NCBI GenBank assembly: GCA_014529385.2
Contig: CM043958.1
Location: forward strand, 83,951,525-84,015,524
From: Adiantum capillus-veneris
Taxonomy: Eukaryota; Streptophyta; Polypodiopsida; Polypodiales; Pteridaceae
Direction: 5' to 3'
DNA length: 64,000 nt
Below are positions 1 through 10,881 of this stretch, piece after piece (the stretch's first letter is position 1; each line of letters begins with the position of its first letter). The notes below the pieces were generated by a model. That model was not told the origin of the DNA. It saw nothing but the letters and a program-made list of their open reading frames with translations, and did no database searches. The translations under genes and the position numbers were made by a program.

Positions 1-1395
1 ATTACAGATAGCCCAACGACAAAATTTTGTGATAAGGACGGCTATGATGGGCTACCCTATTACATGGTAAACCTTGTACCAGTAGGAGATGAGAATGTAG
101 ACTCACCAAAACAAGAAGAGTTTTATGACTCCTCTGAGCATCTGGAATTAAGTAACGATGCAGATAACGAGTGTTCAGACAGCTCAGGCGAGAGTAGGGA
201 AACAACTGTAGATATCAAGTTTTATGATTTTACAAATCAACACCCTAGACGCCAGGAACGCTATAGAAAAAAAAGAGCAAAAAACAAGATTAGAGAAAAC
301 CGGATGCCCAGGATAAAAGACAAAACGCACTATCTAATGCTAGTCAAGATAGAGGATTGTGTAAAAGACAAAATATCAAGGAGATTCTCAAGAGTTCGAG
401 GGATAAGGACACATGAGGACATAAAACAAGCACGGAAAACTAAAACGGAAACAAATTCAAGAAAATCTCAACAATCAAAACATGGAAAGACAAAAGATCC
501 AGAGAGGACCAAAATGGAGCGCAAAAAGAAATATCAAGAACTTAAACGGACGTTACGAGAGGTATGGACTACTGAGGTAGAAAGTGAAGGTAAGGAGGAT
601 TCAAAAAAAGAAAACATGGATGTACCATCTCACTATCGAAAATTCACCATCCAAGACAGAAAAATCATAATGACACCACCAATAAGGGAAAGAATAAACC
701 AGGGTTCTTATGATGGGCCGAAAAATGCAAAACAAATTGACCTTGCTACACCAGGCGAAGAGCCTCAGCCTGTCTATATAGCATTTGATTTAGCGCCTGA
801 AGAAGAAGAAATGCTAACACAACTTCTCAAGAAGTATAAAGATGTGTTTGCATGGTCTTACAAATACCTCAAGGGAGTTGATCCATCGATATGCCAACAT
901 ACAATTCCGTTAAAATCAGATGCCAAACCAAGCAAAAAGAGTCCTTACACATATAATGACACATTCTCTAAACGAATCAAAGAAGAGATTGACAAGATGA
1001 AGGATGCCGAATTCATCTATGAAATTGAGCATACAGATTGGGTGTCACCCATTGTGGTTGTCCCCAAAAAGAACGAAAAGTTGCGTGTGTGTGTGAACCT
1101 CAAAAAGGTAAACGCAACAACAATAAGGGATAATTATCCCTTGCCAATCCCAGAACATGTGCATGAGAGGGTAGCAGAAAAACATGCCTATTCATTTCTG
1201 GATGGGTTTTCGGGGTACAACCAAGTGGAAATTGCAATAGAGGATCAACACAAAACCGCATTTGCCACAGAATGGGGAATGTATGCATATAGAGTTATGC
1301 CTTTTGTCCTAACCAATGCCCCAACCACCTTCCAAAGGTTAATGACTCATGCATTTAAAGAATACCTAAGAATATTCTTAGAAATATGTATATAA
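1..1395 (+). pseudogene. Ty3/gypsy polyprotein remnant: protease-RT linker and N-terminal part of reverse transcriptase
   Basis: The frame is open from the left edge, so the true start lies outside the window. The first ~230 codons are a charged Lys/Arg/Glu-rich linker. The RT begins near 830 with the block DVFAWSY, followed by IPLKSDAKP, DWVSPIVVVPKKN (~1035-1080), LRVCVNLKKVNATT, YPLPIPE and SFLDGFSGYNQVEIA (~1190-1230), which carries the first catalytic Asp. These are plant gypsy RT blocks, and the FAWSY wording resembles Tat-like or related non-chromovirus lineages. The frame stops with TAA at 1393-1395, exactly where the catalytic Asp-Asp pair of the Y-x-D-D box should be, and the same frame continues after it. 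The copy cannot encode an active polymerase. Family assignment is confident; lineage is tentative. Confidence 0.9.
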
Positions 1396-2334
1396 ATGAT
1401 CTGTGTCCACTCTCTTATTCTAGAAGAACACATTGACCATTTACAAAAGGTATTTGAGAAGTGCAGAACATATCGAATCTGTCTCAACCCAAAAAAGTTC
1501 ATTTTTATGGTAAGACAAGGCCGCATCTTAGGACATATTGTCTCAAGAAATGACATAACCACTGACCTAGACAAAATTAAAGTCATAGCAGACTTGCCCA
1601 GGCCTACTAAATCCAAACAAGTACAATCTTTCATGGGACACTGTGGATATTATCGAAGATTCATATATATGTATGCGGTCATTGCACGATCACTATATCG
1701 CTTAATAGTCAGTTTCGAGTGGACTGAGGAGTGTGAAACTTCATTCAAAAAGCTTAAGGAAACCCTTGTATCATCACCTGTACTTAAAGCACCAGATTGG
1801 GAAAAGATATTCCATGTTCACATTGATGCCTCTGCAAACGCAATTGGGAGTATTCTGGCTCAACTTGGAGACGGAATAATGGATTTCCCAGTTTGTTATG
1901 CGAGCCGACAGCTAAATAGTGCAAAAAAGAACTATAACACCACTGAAAGAGAGAGATTAGGAATGATATATGCTGTAAATAAATTTCGGCATTATCTCCT
2001 TGCAAACAAATTTGTGTTCTTCATAGATCACCAAGCTCTTCTGTATCTAGTAAATAAACCATGCAATACTGGGAGAATTGTACGCTGGTTTATTATATTG
2101 CTAGAGTTTGACTTCACAATGGTCGTAAAAAAAGGTAAAATGTATCTACGAGCGGATCATCTTTCAAGGCTACAAAACGGGGAAGCTCCTGAAGGAGTCA
2201 ATGATGACATACTTGATGCTTATCTTTTCAATATTGAAATCATACCCAAATGGTCTCAGAAAATTGTTAGCATTCTTTCCTTTGGAGGTAGATTTGATAA
2301 AAAGGAAGAGGGATCCAAACAACAAACATTTTGA
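1396..2334 (+). pseudogene. gypsy remnant: RT C-terminal part and RNase H
   Basis: Same frame as the preceding segment. The blocks CLNPKKFIFMV, RILGHIVS and QSFMGHCGYYRRFI belong to the RT thumb and connection region. RNase H follows, with FHVHIDASANAIGSILAQ (~1812-1865, first catalytic Asp), ASRQLNSAKKNYNTTERE (Glu) and FFIDHQALLYLVN (Asp at ~2025). It ends with RADHLSRLQNGE and a tail before TGA at 2332-2334. After 18 further bases the frame reopens into integrase, so this is one decayed pol gene and not a separate ORF. Confidence 0.88.
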
Positions 2335-2352
2335 CAAACAAAAAACTTTCAA

Positions 2353-3603
2353 TTGATTGCGGGACGACTATACCATCTAGGCTCGGACAAAATTCTACGA
2401 TTATGCATAAATCTAGAGGAATTCGAGTGTTATCTTGAGGAAGCACACATCCAAGACTGTGCATTTCATTGTTCAACAATGAAAACACACCAAAGATTGA
2501 AACACTTAGGAGTATATTGGCCAACTATGTATGCTGACACACATGCTTATGCTAGCAAATGTATTATATGTAGTGCCAAACGATCGGTGGATCACGGGAT
2601 ATTGTTTCAGGTAACCATTGCACCTGCATGGAGTCAATATATCATTGATTTCTTAACAACAAGGACATTTCCTGAGAACATAACAAAAGCACGACAAAGG
2701 GCTATAGAGTTGGAGGCTCGAGACTTTAATTTAATTGAAAATCAACTCTATAAGCGAGGAAAGGACAATCAACTTAGAATCTGTGCAAGTGAAAGTGAAT
2801 ACCTACTGATTCTAAAACACGTACATGGAGGAATAAGTGGAGACCATTTTTCAGGCGATAAGACGACAAAAATTGTCTTAACCGCGGGGATATGGTGGCC
2901 TACATTGCACATGGATGCTGAGGAATTTGTAAAGCGTTGTGACGCATGTCAGTGTGCTAAAGTGCCGATAAAAAGAGATGAGATGCCACTACGGCCAATG
3001 ATGGGAGCACGGGCATTTGCAAAATGGGGAATTGATTTTGTGGGGCCTATTTCACCCGCTACATATCACACCTATACCCAATATATCATCGTGGCTACGG
3101 ACCATCTCACAAAATGGGCTGAAGCCAAAGCGACACAAAAAGCAGATGCAAGGACCACTGTACAATTTTTGTATGAGAATGTCTTTGTAAGATATAGATT
3201 ACCAATAGAAATTGTCAATGATCGAGGAACAAATTTTCTTAATGAAGTCATTGAATACCTGCTAGAGGAATTCATGGTCATACATAAAAAATATGCTCCA
3301 TATCACCCACAAGCAAATGGACAAGTTGAGGCCACAAATAAAACCCTATGCACTATTTTGACTAAAATTGTATCAGAATCAAGGGCAAACTGGGATCAAC
3401 AACTACACTCAAAACTATGGGCATACAAGGTAGCTTATAAAACATCGATTGGAACAACACCATACAACATGGTGTTTGGTCTAAATGCTACATTACCCAT
3501 AGAGTTTTTTATTCCAACTCTACGAGTGGCGAAACGCTTAGAATGGACAGGCCATGAACGCTCTTCAAGAATAGATGATCTTGAAAAGCTAGATGAACTT
3601 TGA
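2353..3603 (+). pseudogene. gypsy remnant: integrase (zinc-binding and catalytic core)
   Basis: It contains the integrase H-H-C-C finger (HVHGGISGDHFS followed by CDACQCAK, ~2820-2960) and an rve core. In the core the catalytic Asp lies in WGIDFVGP (~3030), the second Asp in IVNDRGTNF (~3215), and the Glu in PQANGQVEATNKTL (~3310-3350). Then comes the typical WAYKVAYKTSIGTTPYNMV block. The DDE residues are all present although the frame is broken: TGA at 3601-3603 cuts off the C-terminal region, which continues in frame. Upstream, at 2490-2580, there is an earlier H2C2-like stretch (YWPTMYADTHAYASKC..C), suggesting an imperfect duplication of the finger region. Confidence 0.9.
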
Positions 3604-3978
3604 CTGAGAGCTGTAGCTTCGATCTATGCTCAGAAGAGAAGACAAAAGGAGTTTTTTGACAAGCATGTGCACACGAAAGATTTTAAAACAGGTGATTATG
3701 TACTTGTTTACACTTTGAAGCAACATGCCAAAAAACTTAAAAAGCGAGGGATGGAACCCTTTGTGACTAGCGGAGCCGTCAAACTTGCGGCATTGAAAGG
3801 TGAAGAAATGCCAAATTGGATTAGTGGGTGTCAGTTAAAAAAGTATCATCTACCACTAACACAGGATATGCTTCAAAAAATCCATCATGAAAAACAACAG
3901 ACAAAGGAGAAACAGAGGGTAAGAGAAGAAGCACAAGCAGAAGCAAAAGAACGCATTGCAAAAAGAAGGCTTCTATGA
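3604..3978 (+). pseudogene. gypsy remnant: integrase C-terminal region
   Basis: In-frame continuation of the integrase. It includes RRQKEFFDKHV and FKTGDYVLVYTLKQH, the usual GDxVLV beta-barrel motif that follows the integrase core, then a basic, Glu/Lys-rich tail ending at TGA 3976-3978. No chromodomain is seen here. Confidence 0.75.
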
Positions 3979-4545
3979 CAACAACAACAAATTGGATCAC
4001 CGTTGCGAATAAATGCTATTCGATTAATGAATTCTAGTGAAGACACAGTGGATCCAATAATTTCAGTCAAAGTGGGTAGCAACCAAGTTGACTCGACGAC
4101 ATTGCTTGATTCAAGAGCTCAAGCAAATCTGATTTCTTGCAAATTATATAAATAGCTCAAGCTTGAAGAACAACTCCATCCTACTCAACAAGCACTGGAA
4201 AGAAGTACATCACATTCATTAAGCATGTTGGGCTGGACGATACAAATACATCAATATGTTTATCCCCACAAGTTTTATGTGGTTGAGGATGCAAGCACAC
4301 TACATCCAATGTTGTTGGGACAACCATGGCAGAAAGAGTATAATGTGCAGATAGATTGGAGTTCGAATACAATCAAAATTCAACAAGCACAAGAATACCA
4401 TGTGGTAGCCTTTGCTCAGACAACCCAGAAGAACCAGATAATGGTGCCACAATCACTTGATAAAGAGCAAAAAAGATGGGTGCCACTTAACCAGCAAAAG
4501 ATACCTATGAAGGATAACCAGGAAACCACCCACTGTATTCAATAA
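3979..4545 (+). pseudogene. retropepsin-like domain located downstream of integrase
   Basis: Still in the pol frame. It reads IISVKVGSNQV, then LLDSRAQANLIS (~4105-4140), resembling the D-S/T-G-A active-site strand of clan AA proteases with Arg in place of Gly. About 60 residues later comes HPMLLGQPWQKEY (~4300-4340), resembling the I-L-G-x-P-W flap/psi-loop motif. A stop (TAG 4153-4155) interrupts it. In ordinary gypsy elements the protease precedes RT, so a protease-like fold after integrase is unusual. Element B in this window has a similar second domain. The call rests on motif spacing only. It could be a non-catalytic fold. Confidence 0.55.
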
Positions 4546-5006
4546 AAAAATGAGACACCACAAACGACAATGAATAGATCAAGGTCAGCAATACGCAAAC
4601 AACAGGCCCATGGGTACGGAAGGATGGAACTGAACGAGCCTACAAACCACAATGCAATAGAAGACAACCTCCGAAAAACAATGTTAAACAAACACCGAAT
4701 AGGGTCATAAAGCAGATATGGATACCGAAAAACATGCTCAACTGCCAACTACATGAGACACGTGTTAGGGTCCCCAAAGCGACGCTACAGGGACTCCCTT
4801 CAGTACAAGCAACACTAGCAGCCAGACAATATGTAAATCCGACATCGGCAAACAAATCTATGTGGGTGCCGATCAAAATAACAACAATAACGACCAAAAA
4901 AGAGGCCATAAACCTACAAAACAAACAGGAAACCTCGATGTCGAATGCCAATAAGCATCTTGCTTATTCCCTCCTCTCGCACCGCATTAATTTTACCATG
5001 CATTGA
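4546..5006 (+). pseudogene. tail with repeated W-[VI]-P-K motifs after the retropepsin-like domain
   Basis: After a frame change the stretch reads QIWIPKNML (~4713), VRVPKATLQG (~4770) and KSMWVPIKI (~4858). An earlier RWVPLNQ lies at ~4476. Element B carries the same kind of motif (VWIPKPS, RWVPKLL, IWLPKTV). The function is unknown. I treat it as the 3' end of the same degenerate polyprotein, ending at ~5004. Confidence 0.45.
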
Positions 5007-6100
5007 CTGAGTATGCATCAGGTAGAGCCACGTTACAAGGCCGCGCATTAGCATGATTTTAACCCATGCATTGCACATACCCCGAGGCGATACCTTGTCG
5101 TTCAGGAGGACTCCGATTAGGAGCGGGGGAGGCATTCTTAATGCGAACCCGATGACCGTAAAACGCAGCAAAAAGGACATGTTTTGACTATTTTTGAGGG
5201 GTTTACATTTGATTGTGAAATTTTTTGGACTAACCTAAGTACATATGCCCTTATACAGAATTAATTTGCAGATATATGAGGCCAAACACAAAATTGAGGC
5301 CTATAGATGTGTGTGTATAGATGTAAAAATAGACATTTTTTGGACAAAATATTGGTAAAACAGAGAAATCCGGCCATAAAAATTACATGTGAGTATACAT
5401 AGTGTGTCAAGGTGAAGTTTTTGATTTATTTTGATTTTTGGGGTTTTTTCGGGTTGACTTTGCTATTTTCCTTTTATTTTTACTAATTATTGGCAAAAAA
5501 ACTTCAAAAATACAAAAACAGATAAAATGCGAACGTAATGAAAAACCAAAAAAAAAATGGGGATGATCAGTGACTATAAGACAACCCAGGGTACAGTGTG
5601 GGTGCAGTTATGAGAATGAAGCGGGAGCGTGTTGTGGCCAAATTTTGACGGAATCGTCAAAATTCTCAAAAACTGGGCAAACGGAGTTCAAATGGGGAAC
5701 TTTTCGAGTCTAAACCGTGTTTCACGAAAAGTTAGGAGCACATGTCAAATTTCATGAAAAATGGTTCGGGGACCCCCATTATAAGATTTTTTCACTCCAC
5801 TTAGAGCTCATTTCTACTATTTTACTTGTGAGAGAGAGCTCTAGCCACCTAGAGCGCACATGACTTCCAACAGCAGCTGATATGCCGCGCACAAGCACCC
5901 AACGGCCGCCAGATATGAGATGTAGGCTCAACACCTTATGCTCTTCGTGTATATTTGATGTTTTGTCGCCAAAACTAGCATAGAACTCCAACGAGGTTTG
6001 TAGGGTAGAGGCCTGTGAGCATAGGTAGCCACCTAACGGTTAATCCAATACCAACAAGACTTCATAGGGGGTTTACCCTAGCCTAGGACACTAATCTTGG
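5007..6100 (+). repeat. probable LTR/promoter-like region between two elements
   Basis: No coding sequence. A purine-rich tract (TTAGGAGCGGGGGAGG, ~5117-5132) could be the polypurine tract of the gypsy remnant. Further on there is a TATA-like TTATAAG at 5779-5785. About 20 bp downstream lie inverted arms TAGAGCTC (5802-5809) and GAGCTCTA (5836-5843). This would fit U3-R of an LTR, perhaps the right LTR of the left element or the left LTR of element C. No partner repeat was found in the window and no TG/CA ends could be fixed. Confidence 0.35.
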
Positions 6101-6124
6101 ATGCCCAAAGGAGGCCAGAAAGCA

Positions 6125-6646
6125 ATGGAGAAAACCGTGGCACCTCAAGCCCTGCAAGAGGCCACTAAGAGGAAAATCCGGCAAAAGTGGCCCAAATGAT
6201 ACCAAAACTCATGGGTAGGAGCTTCTCGACGAGCTCTACAAGGCTACATAGGCCACATGGCCATAAGGCGATCCAATGTAGGCCTAAGCTTCAGAAACGG
6301 CATCGGAAACGCAAAGCGTCACTTGGCTCTCACAACCAAGCGAGACGTCCGTTTGCCACTAAACTTCACGAGTGGCTTACCAAGGCCTTCAACAACCAAG
6401 TCCTATGGTGGTAGACCACTACAAATTATCGGGGCATGCAAACGCAATCATGGGTGCTTCCAGAGCGACAAATCGCCAAACGAATCTCAGGTGAAGCCAA
6501 AGCCAACAAGAACCACATGGCAAGGTTCCCCAAGGGTTCATGAAGCTATGCAGCTCATCATCAAGAAATTTTATCGCAGAAAAGTGCTGCAAGAGTCAAA
6601 AATCGCCTGTGAGGCTCTGAAAGCCAAGAATGGAGTTTCTAACTAA
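6125..6646 (+). pseudogene. small basic ORF with one internal stop, upstream of the palindrome leader of element C
   Basis: One frame runs from ATG 6125 (MEKTVAPQALQEATKRKIRQ) to TAA at 6644-6646, broken by a single TGA at ~6197. The product would be about 173 residues and rich in Arg/Lys (FYRRKVLQESK near the end). No family is recognised. Its place before the leader repeats suggests a decayed short leader protein or nucleic-acid-binding protein of element C. Chance is possible. Confidence 0.3.
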
Positions 6647-6649
6647 CCA

Positions 6650-7790
6650 TTTGATTTTTTAATTGAAATAAGGCACAAAGGGGACTTAGGGAGGTCATAT
6701 GCAAATAGTAGTAGGCTTGCTCCAAAAAAATGCATAGGAGACATCCTACGCATAGGATGTCTCAAGGCCACTTTTAGGCACCCAACTCATCATTCAGCCA
6801 TACACACAACCTCTACATGTCATTTACATATTATCCCTCAAGTTTCACTCCATTTGGACCAAGTTTGACCTATTATGCATCAAAAAACGCAAAGTCAGAG
6901 CGTAGAGGCAAGAAATGGTCATAGAGCTATCAGAAATGATCCAAATCAAGTGAAACTTGAACCACACACTCTTCATAACATGCAAAGCTAACTGTGAGGT
7001 CAGATCTTCAAAATCATGAAAAAGACATACTACGCGTAGTATGTCTCCAAGCTTGAAATGACCTCCAGGTGGATTTTTTGATCTTCATACATCTTTATCA
7101 CAATCATACAAGCCCACCCACCAAGTTTCAAGCCAAACAGATCACTTTTTGGCCTCATAGCTCCATAGATGGGCTTTTCAGACTCTGAAACACCAAAAAT
7201 GGTCTTCCTACCCTCAAAACTTATCCAAATTCAAATTTAAGACCATGGTGATGGTCCACGGGCTATGCCCTATCATGTTGAAAAGTGTCATGCAGTTATG
7301 AGCAAAAAACACATACTAGTGGTAGTATGTCTCCAGGGTCATATTGACCTACTGAGCAAAGTTTGACATCATGAATGTGATCAACATGCTACAAGAAGCC
7401 TACATATTAAGTTTCAAGTCATTTGGATAACATTTGCTCATCATTACAGGACATCCTACTCATTTGTACACCAAAAGCCTAAAATAGTCCAAATTTGCAC
7501 TTTTTTGGTGTCTAAATCAAAATCCAAGCAAAATAGCTATGATGTATAGGTCATAAGCTATCATCATGTCAAGTTTGAAGTCGTTCTAATGAAAAAAACA
7601 TCCTACATGTAGGATGTCTTTAGGCTTATTTTGTAGCACAAATCCTACTGTTTTCACTTGCAGGGCATCCTTAGTCCCTCTTGAGCTCATGTTTCAGTTT
7701 TCAAGTCAATTGGATAGTTAAAACTCATTTTATCAGCTAATTTGTAAAAAAAAAAACGCTAACTTTGGACTACTGAGTGCAACAGGATCC
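6650..7790 (+). repeat. leader of element C: four palindromes in ~286-bp degenerate tandem units
   Basis: Four near-perfect palindromes follow one another: 6738-6763 (11-bp arms around CGCA), 7023-7046 (perfect 24 bp, half-site AGACATACTACG), 7311-7330 (ACATACTA/TAGTATGT arms around GTGG) and 7598-7617 (perfect, ACATCCTACATGTAGGATGT). Centre spacings are 284, 286 and 287 bp. Around them, degenerate units share blocks such as AAGTTTCAAG, CATTTGGA, an A-run just before each palindrome, and CTCCA/CTCAAGG just after. No ORF of note lies inside. The array ends 170 bp before ATG 7791, so it would be the 5' leader of that transcript. Confidence 0.85.
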
Positions 7791-8600
7791 ATGGCAGCCG
7801 CTAAGTCGCCAGCAAAGAAGAAAAGGATGACCAACAAGGATTACCTGGATGAGGTGGAGCCATTTATAATACCAACAGGAACCATAAAGCCCACTACCAC
7901 TTGGGTACAAAGCAACTTACTCGAAGAAAACGACCTCAGAATATACAAAGGCATGTTCAAAGACCCAGAGGGCAATGCCATAGAGCTGCCAATGATACCA
8001 CATGAGCTCAATGAATTCATGAGAAGGCCAAAGATAGTGTCTATCTTGGAAAAGTTAGACTTACACAATTATTTTGAGGCTTTGCCAGCAGGAATTGACA
8101 TTCAGAGATTCTGGGAATTCGTCACAACAATAAAGGAGAATGGCATAGCCAAGGTGACAGATCTGCAAGGAAAGAAAAGAATGATTGTGATCACGCCAGA
8201 GGTGGTTGCAAGTGCCTTGAACCTCTCTAATGCAGGAGACAGTGTCAACAAGAGGCGAGAAGAGGTCAAGGTATACAAGGAAATTAAGAAGAACTACACC
8301 CTCGAGGATATTGCGGATCCAATGGTGGCAACCATGTGCCAACTATACAACCAATATTTCCATATCTGCACCAAGAGGCCTCAAAAGTACATTGTGCCAC
8401 CTACAGCAATTAGAACAACATTCACATGGGCAATGAAAACAAGCCTCCCAGGAGAGATAGATTATGCGGCATACCTGCAGTACCACATTGTGAGGATGGG
8501 AACCAATAATCCCGCATATATTGCAGTAGGGAAGATGCTCATCAAGGTAATATATGAAGCTCTAAATGCTAAAGGCCAGTGTCCTCTTCCTCCATCATAG
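7791..8600 (+). pseudogene. element C protein, N-terminal domain (unfamiliar family)
   Basis: Starts at ATG 7791 in a strong context (GGATCCATGG). The first residues are Ala/Lys-rich. A globular domain of ~250 residues follows, with NLLEENDLRIYKGMF, EGNAIELPMIPHEL, FWEFVTTIKENG, VTDLQGKKRMIVITPEVV, HICTKRPQKYIVPPTA and a C-terminal helix VGKMLIKVIYEAL. TAG at 8598-8600 is a nonsense mutation, because the same frame continues. The domain is clearly homologous to the minus-strand gene in 20.8-21.6 kb (TIKEDGSVQITDQQGHKVEVVIT, FHFLAKRPSRY). I do not recognise it as gag, capsid, RT or integrase. A distant link to plant 'putative transposon protein' domains is conceivable but unproven. Confidence 0.75.
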
Positions 8601-10273
8601 AATGAGTGGTTGAAGCTGACAGAAGACAAGGAAGAGGAGCAACCTACAACTCCCAGGGTGGTCACCAGACTGAAAAGAAGGTTAGAGACAATAGAGGAAG
8701 AGCCACCTCAGCCAAAGAAAGGAAATAAAGCTACCATTCAGATGCCAGCAAAAGAGACTAAATCCTAGAAGGCTGCTTGGCTAGAGAGGCCGATGGAGAG
8801 TTACAGAGCCGAAAGAATGCTTAAAGGAGATCTAAGCGAATTATGGAAGTTCTCACTTGAGTCCATGTCTGGATCTTCTCAAAGGACTAATAGGGATCAC
8901 TTTGAAGATTATATAAAGAATTTTGAGATCCTAGATACGACGACCGAGAATATTCCAATTATACCTTTTACCGAAGAAGAAGTTGATGATGTGAGGCGGC
9001 AGCTGTTAGAAGAGCAGAAAAGTATACAGCGAGAGAGGAAAACAAAGGCTGATTGGGACTTCAAAAAGAAGCAATCAACCCTACCATCAAGCCATGAGCC
9101 GAGTCCTCCACCATCACCACCTCCTCCTAGTCCTCCTCAACCTCTACAGACTGAAGAGTTGATCAAATCTGAGAAGCCGCAAGACTCCAAGAAAGAATAG
9201 GACAAAGAGAAAGAGCACAAGGAAGAGTTTGAACCAAAGCGTGAGAAGCAAGATCCGGAAGCAAAAAACTATAGAATATTCTTGGATCTACTAGCTACTG
9301 GATACACCCAAAAAGAGGAAGCTCATACAGATTTTCAACTGTCAACCCCTAAACCAGAAGAATACACGTTGAGCCCTCGTTTGGTGGAGCTAAATGAGAT
9401 TGCAATAGATACAATGGATTTGCAACCACAAGCCGAAGATTGGGAAGAAGTGATGCAGAGACTGCAAGGATTAAGAGCCATATCAATGGCCAAAGAGATT
9501 GAGTATGAAGGGATGAAGTTGAGTGAAGTAAAGGTGAAAGCTGATGCACTTCATAAGCAAAGTCAAGAGAAAATGGACAGCTAAGCACAACTGCAAGCTG
9601 AACTAGAAGTAGCACTGAAGAAATGTCAAGAGTTAGAAAGTCAAAATCGAGAAACCACTCAGAAGCTAATGAACTCTGAAGAAGAGTTCAGAAAATCAGC
9701 AATGCTCTGACTGAAGCCGAAAACGAAAGGGAAGGGCTCACCCTACAGCCGATGGAAGAGTCAAAAGAGGTTGAGAGCTTGAGGGAGGCCAAAGACAAAG
9801 CTGAAATATCACATGAGGCTAGCCAATATGAGGTGATTGAACTAAAGGATCAAATCAAAGTGAAAGATCAAACGATTCAAAGGTTGAGAGCGTCTCCGGG
9901 CAGAGCAAGAGCTGCAGGTGCAACTAGTACTAGCCAAGATAAAGATGTGTTTGAAGAAAAAATGACAGAACTTCAAAAAGAGCTGATGCTTGAAAAGCGG
10001 CAGAGAGTAATGCTAGCAGAGGGATCAATGGTGGTACAAGGAAGGTTAGAAGATGATAAAAAATCATTGAAAGCAGAATTGGATAGGCTTCAGAAAAGAC
10101 TAGAAGATGGCACAAGGATGTTGCAGACAAAGAATGATGAGGTAAGGCAGAAGCTAGAGAAAGCTGATAGAGTCAATGTAGAACTTAATGACCTATTAGT
10201 AGCTGTGGTAGAACAAGCTCAGTTACGACTACAGAAGCAACTGGACAAACTTAAGAGCCAACCAAGTGAATAA
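8601..10273 (+). pseudogene. element C protein, central linker: acidic, proline-rich and coiled-coil
   Basis: Same gene. Stops at 8766-8768, 9198-9200 and 9582-9584 interrupt one frame, and a frameshift near 9700 moves to another that ends at TAA 10271-10273. The content is a Lys/Glu stretch, a Pro/Ser run near 9100-9150 (SPPPSPPPPSPPQP), and then from ~9450 to 10260 long heptad-like Glu/Lys/Leu/Gln sequence (LQAELEVALKKCQELESQ; MTELQKELMLEKRQR; LDRLQKRLEDGTRML) predicted to form coiled coils. The paralogue in element D has the same order, with a Pro/Gln/Thr-rich section and a coiled coil. The middle seems to be a dimerising spacer between two globular domains. Confidence 0.7.
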
Positions 10274-10606
10274 CCTCAACAAAGTCATGGGCCAGCTACT
10301 ATGGAAGGAATTGATATAGAGAATGTGTTAGATCCGGTGGACAAAACAATACAAGAGGACATTCCTATGGGACCCTTACAAGAGCCGCGGGATTTGACAC
10401 AAGAAGAAGAAGACAATCTACAGAAAGCAATAGAAGTAGCCATAGAAGTCACCACCAAAGAATCAATGCTGTGGGAGCAGAGGGTATTGAAGTCCATGAC
10501 CATTCAGAGATTAGATGCAAATATCGTTCGACATGAATGGCTACAACACTCTCTCCCCTATCCTCTTTCAAAATATGAGGCTGCTACACTCAACAAGAGG
10601 ATTAAA
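10274..10606 (+). pseudogene. element C protein, start of C-terminal region, cut by the copia insertion
   Basis: In-frame continuation (MEGIDIENVLDPVDKTIQ, LTQEEEDNLQKAIEVAIEV, LPYPLSKYEAATLNKR) to codon AAA 10604-10606. The copia element then begins. The frame resumes exactly after the second copy of the target-site duplication at 16253, so before insertion the gene ran straight through. Confidence 0.75.
10602..10606. other. target-site duplication TTAAA, left copy
   Basis: Identical to 16248-16252 on the other side of the copia element. Confidence 0.93.
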
Positions 10607-10864
10607 AGTTAGGTTTAATGGCCATGTGGTCGACCGCCCATCACTAACTGCCACTAACCCTAAGTGTATAGCTATACAATTGTGTGAGCCACTAACACTA
10701 AGTACAATGTGTATTGTGCCTTAGTGCATAAGATAAGAGAAGAAAGATAGGGGGCATACAGTACGTTGGCTCTCTCCTTCAACCTGTGTGTGGCTATGGT
10801 GGTGTGTGTGTGAGTGTGTGCGTGCGTATTCTTCTTCCGTTGTGCTCCCAGCTCCTCCCCATCA
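10607..10864 (+). repeat. copia 5' LTR
   Basis: It matches 15989-16247 almost throughout, with about 12 differences including a mutated first base (AG instead of TG). It ends CATCA. A GT-rich run lies near 10797-10825. Confidence 0.95.
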
Positions 10865-10866
10865 TC

Positions 10867-10881
10867 TGGTATCAAAGCGGT
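10867..10881 (+). other. copia primer-binding site (initiator Met tRNA type)
   Basis: TGGTATCAAAGCGGT, two bases after the 5' LTR. It differs by one base from the usual plant TGGTATCAGAGC start. Confidence 0.9.

Noticed and set aside
6463-6474. GCGACAAATCGC, a possible fifth palindrome 282 bp before the first in element C
   Set aside because: Arms of only 4 bp are expected by chance and it lies in the small ORF; position alone is not enough.
6738-7617. Regular palindromic repeats as a CRISPR array
   Set aside because: The spacing of ~286 bp, the plant context and divergence of the palindromes exclude CRISPR; spacers are themselves repeats.
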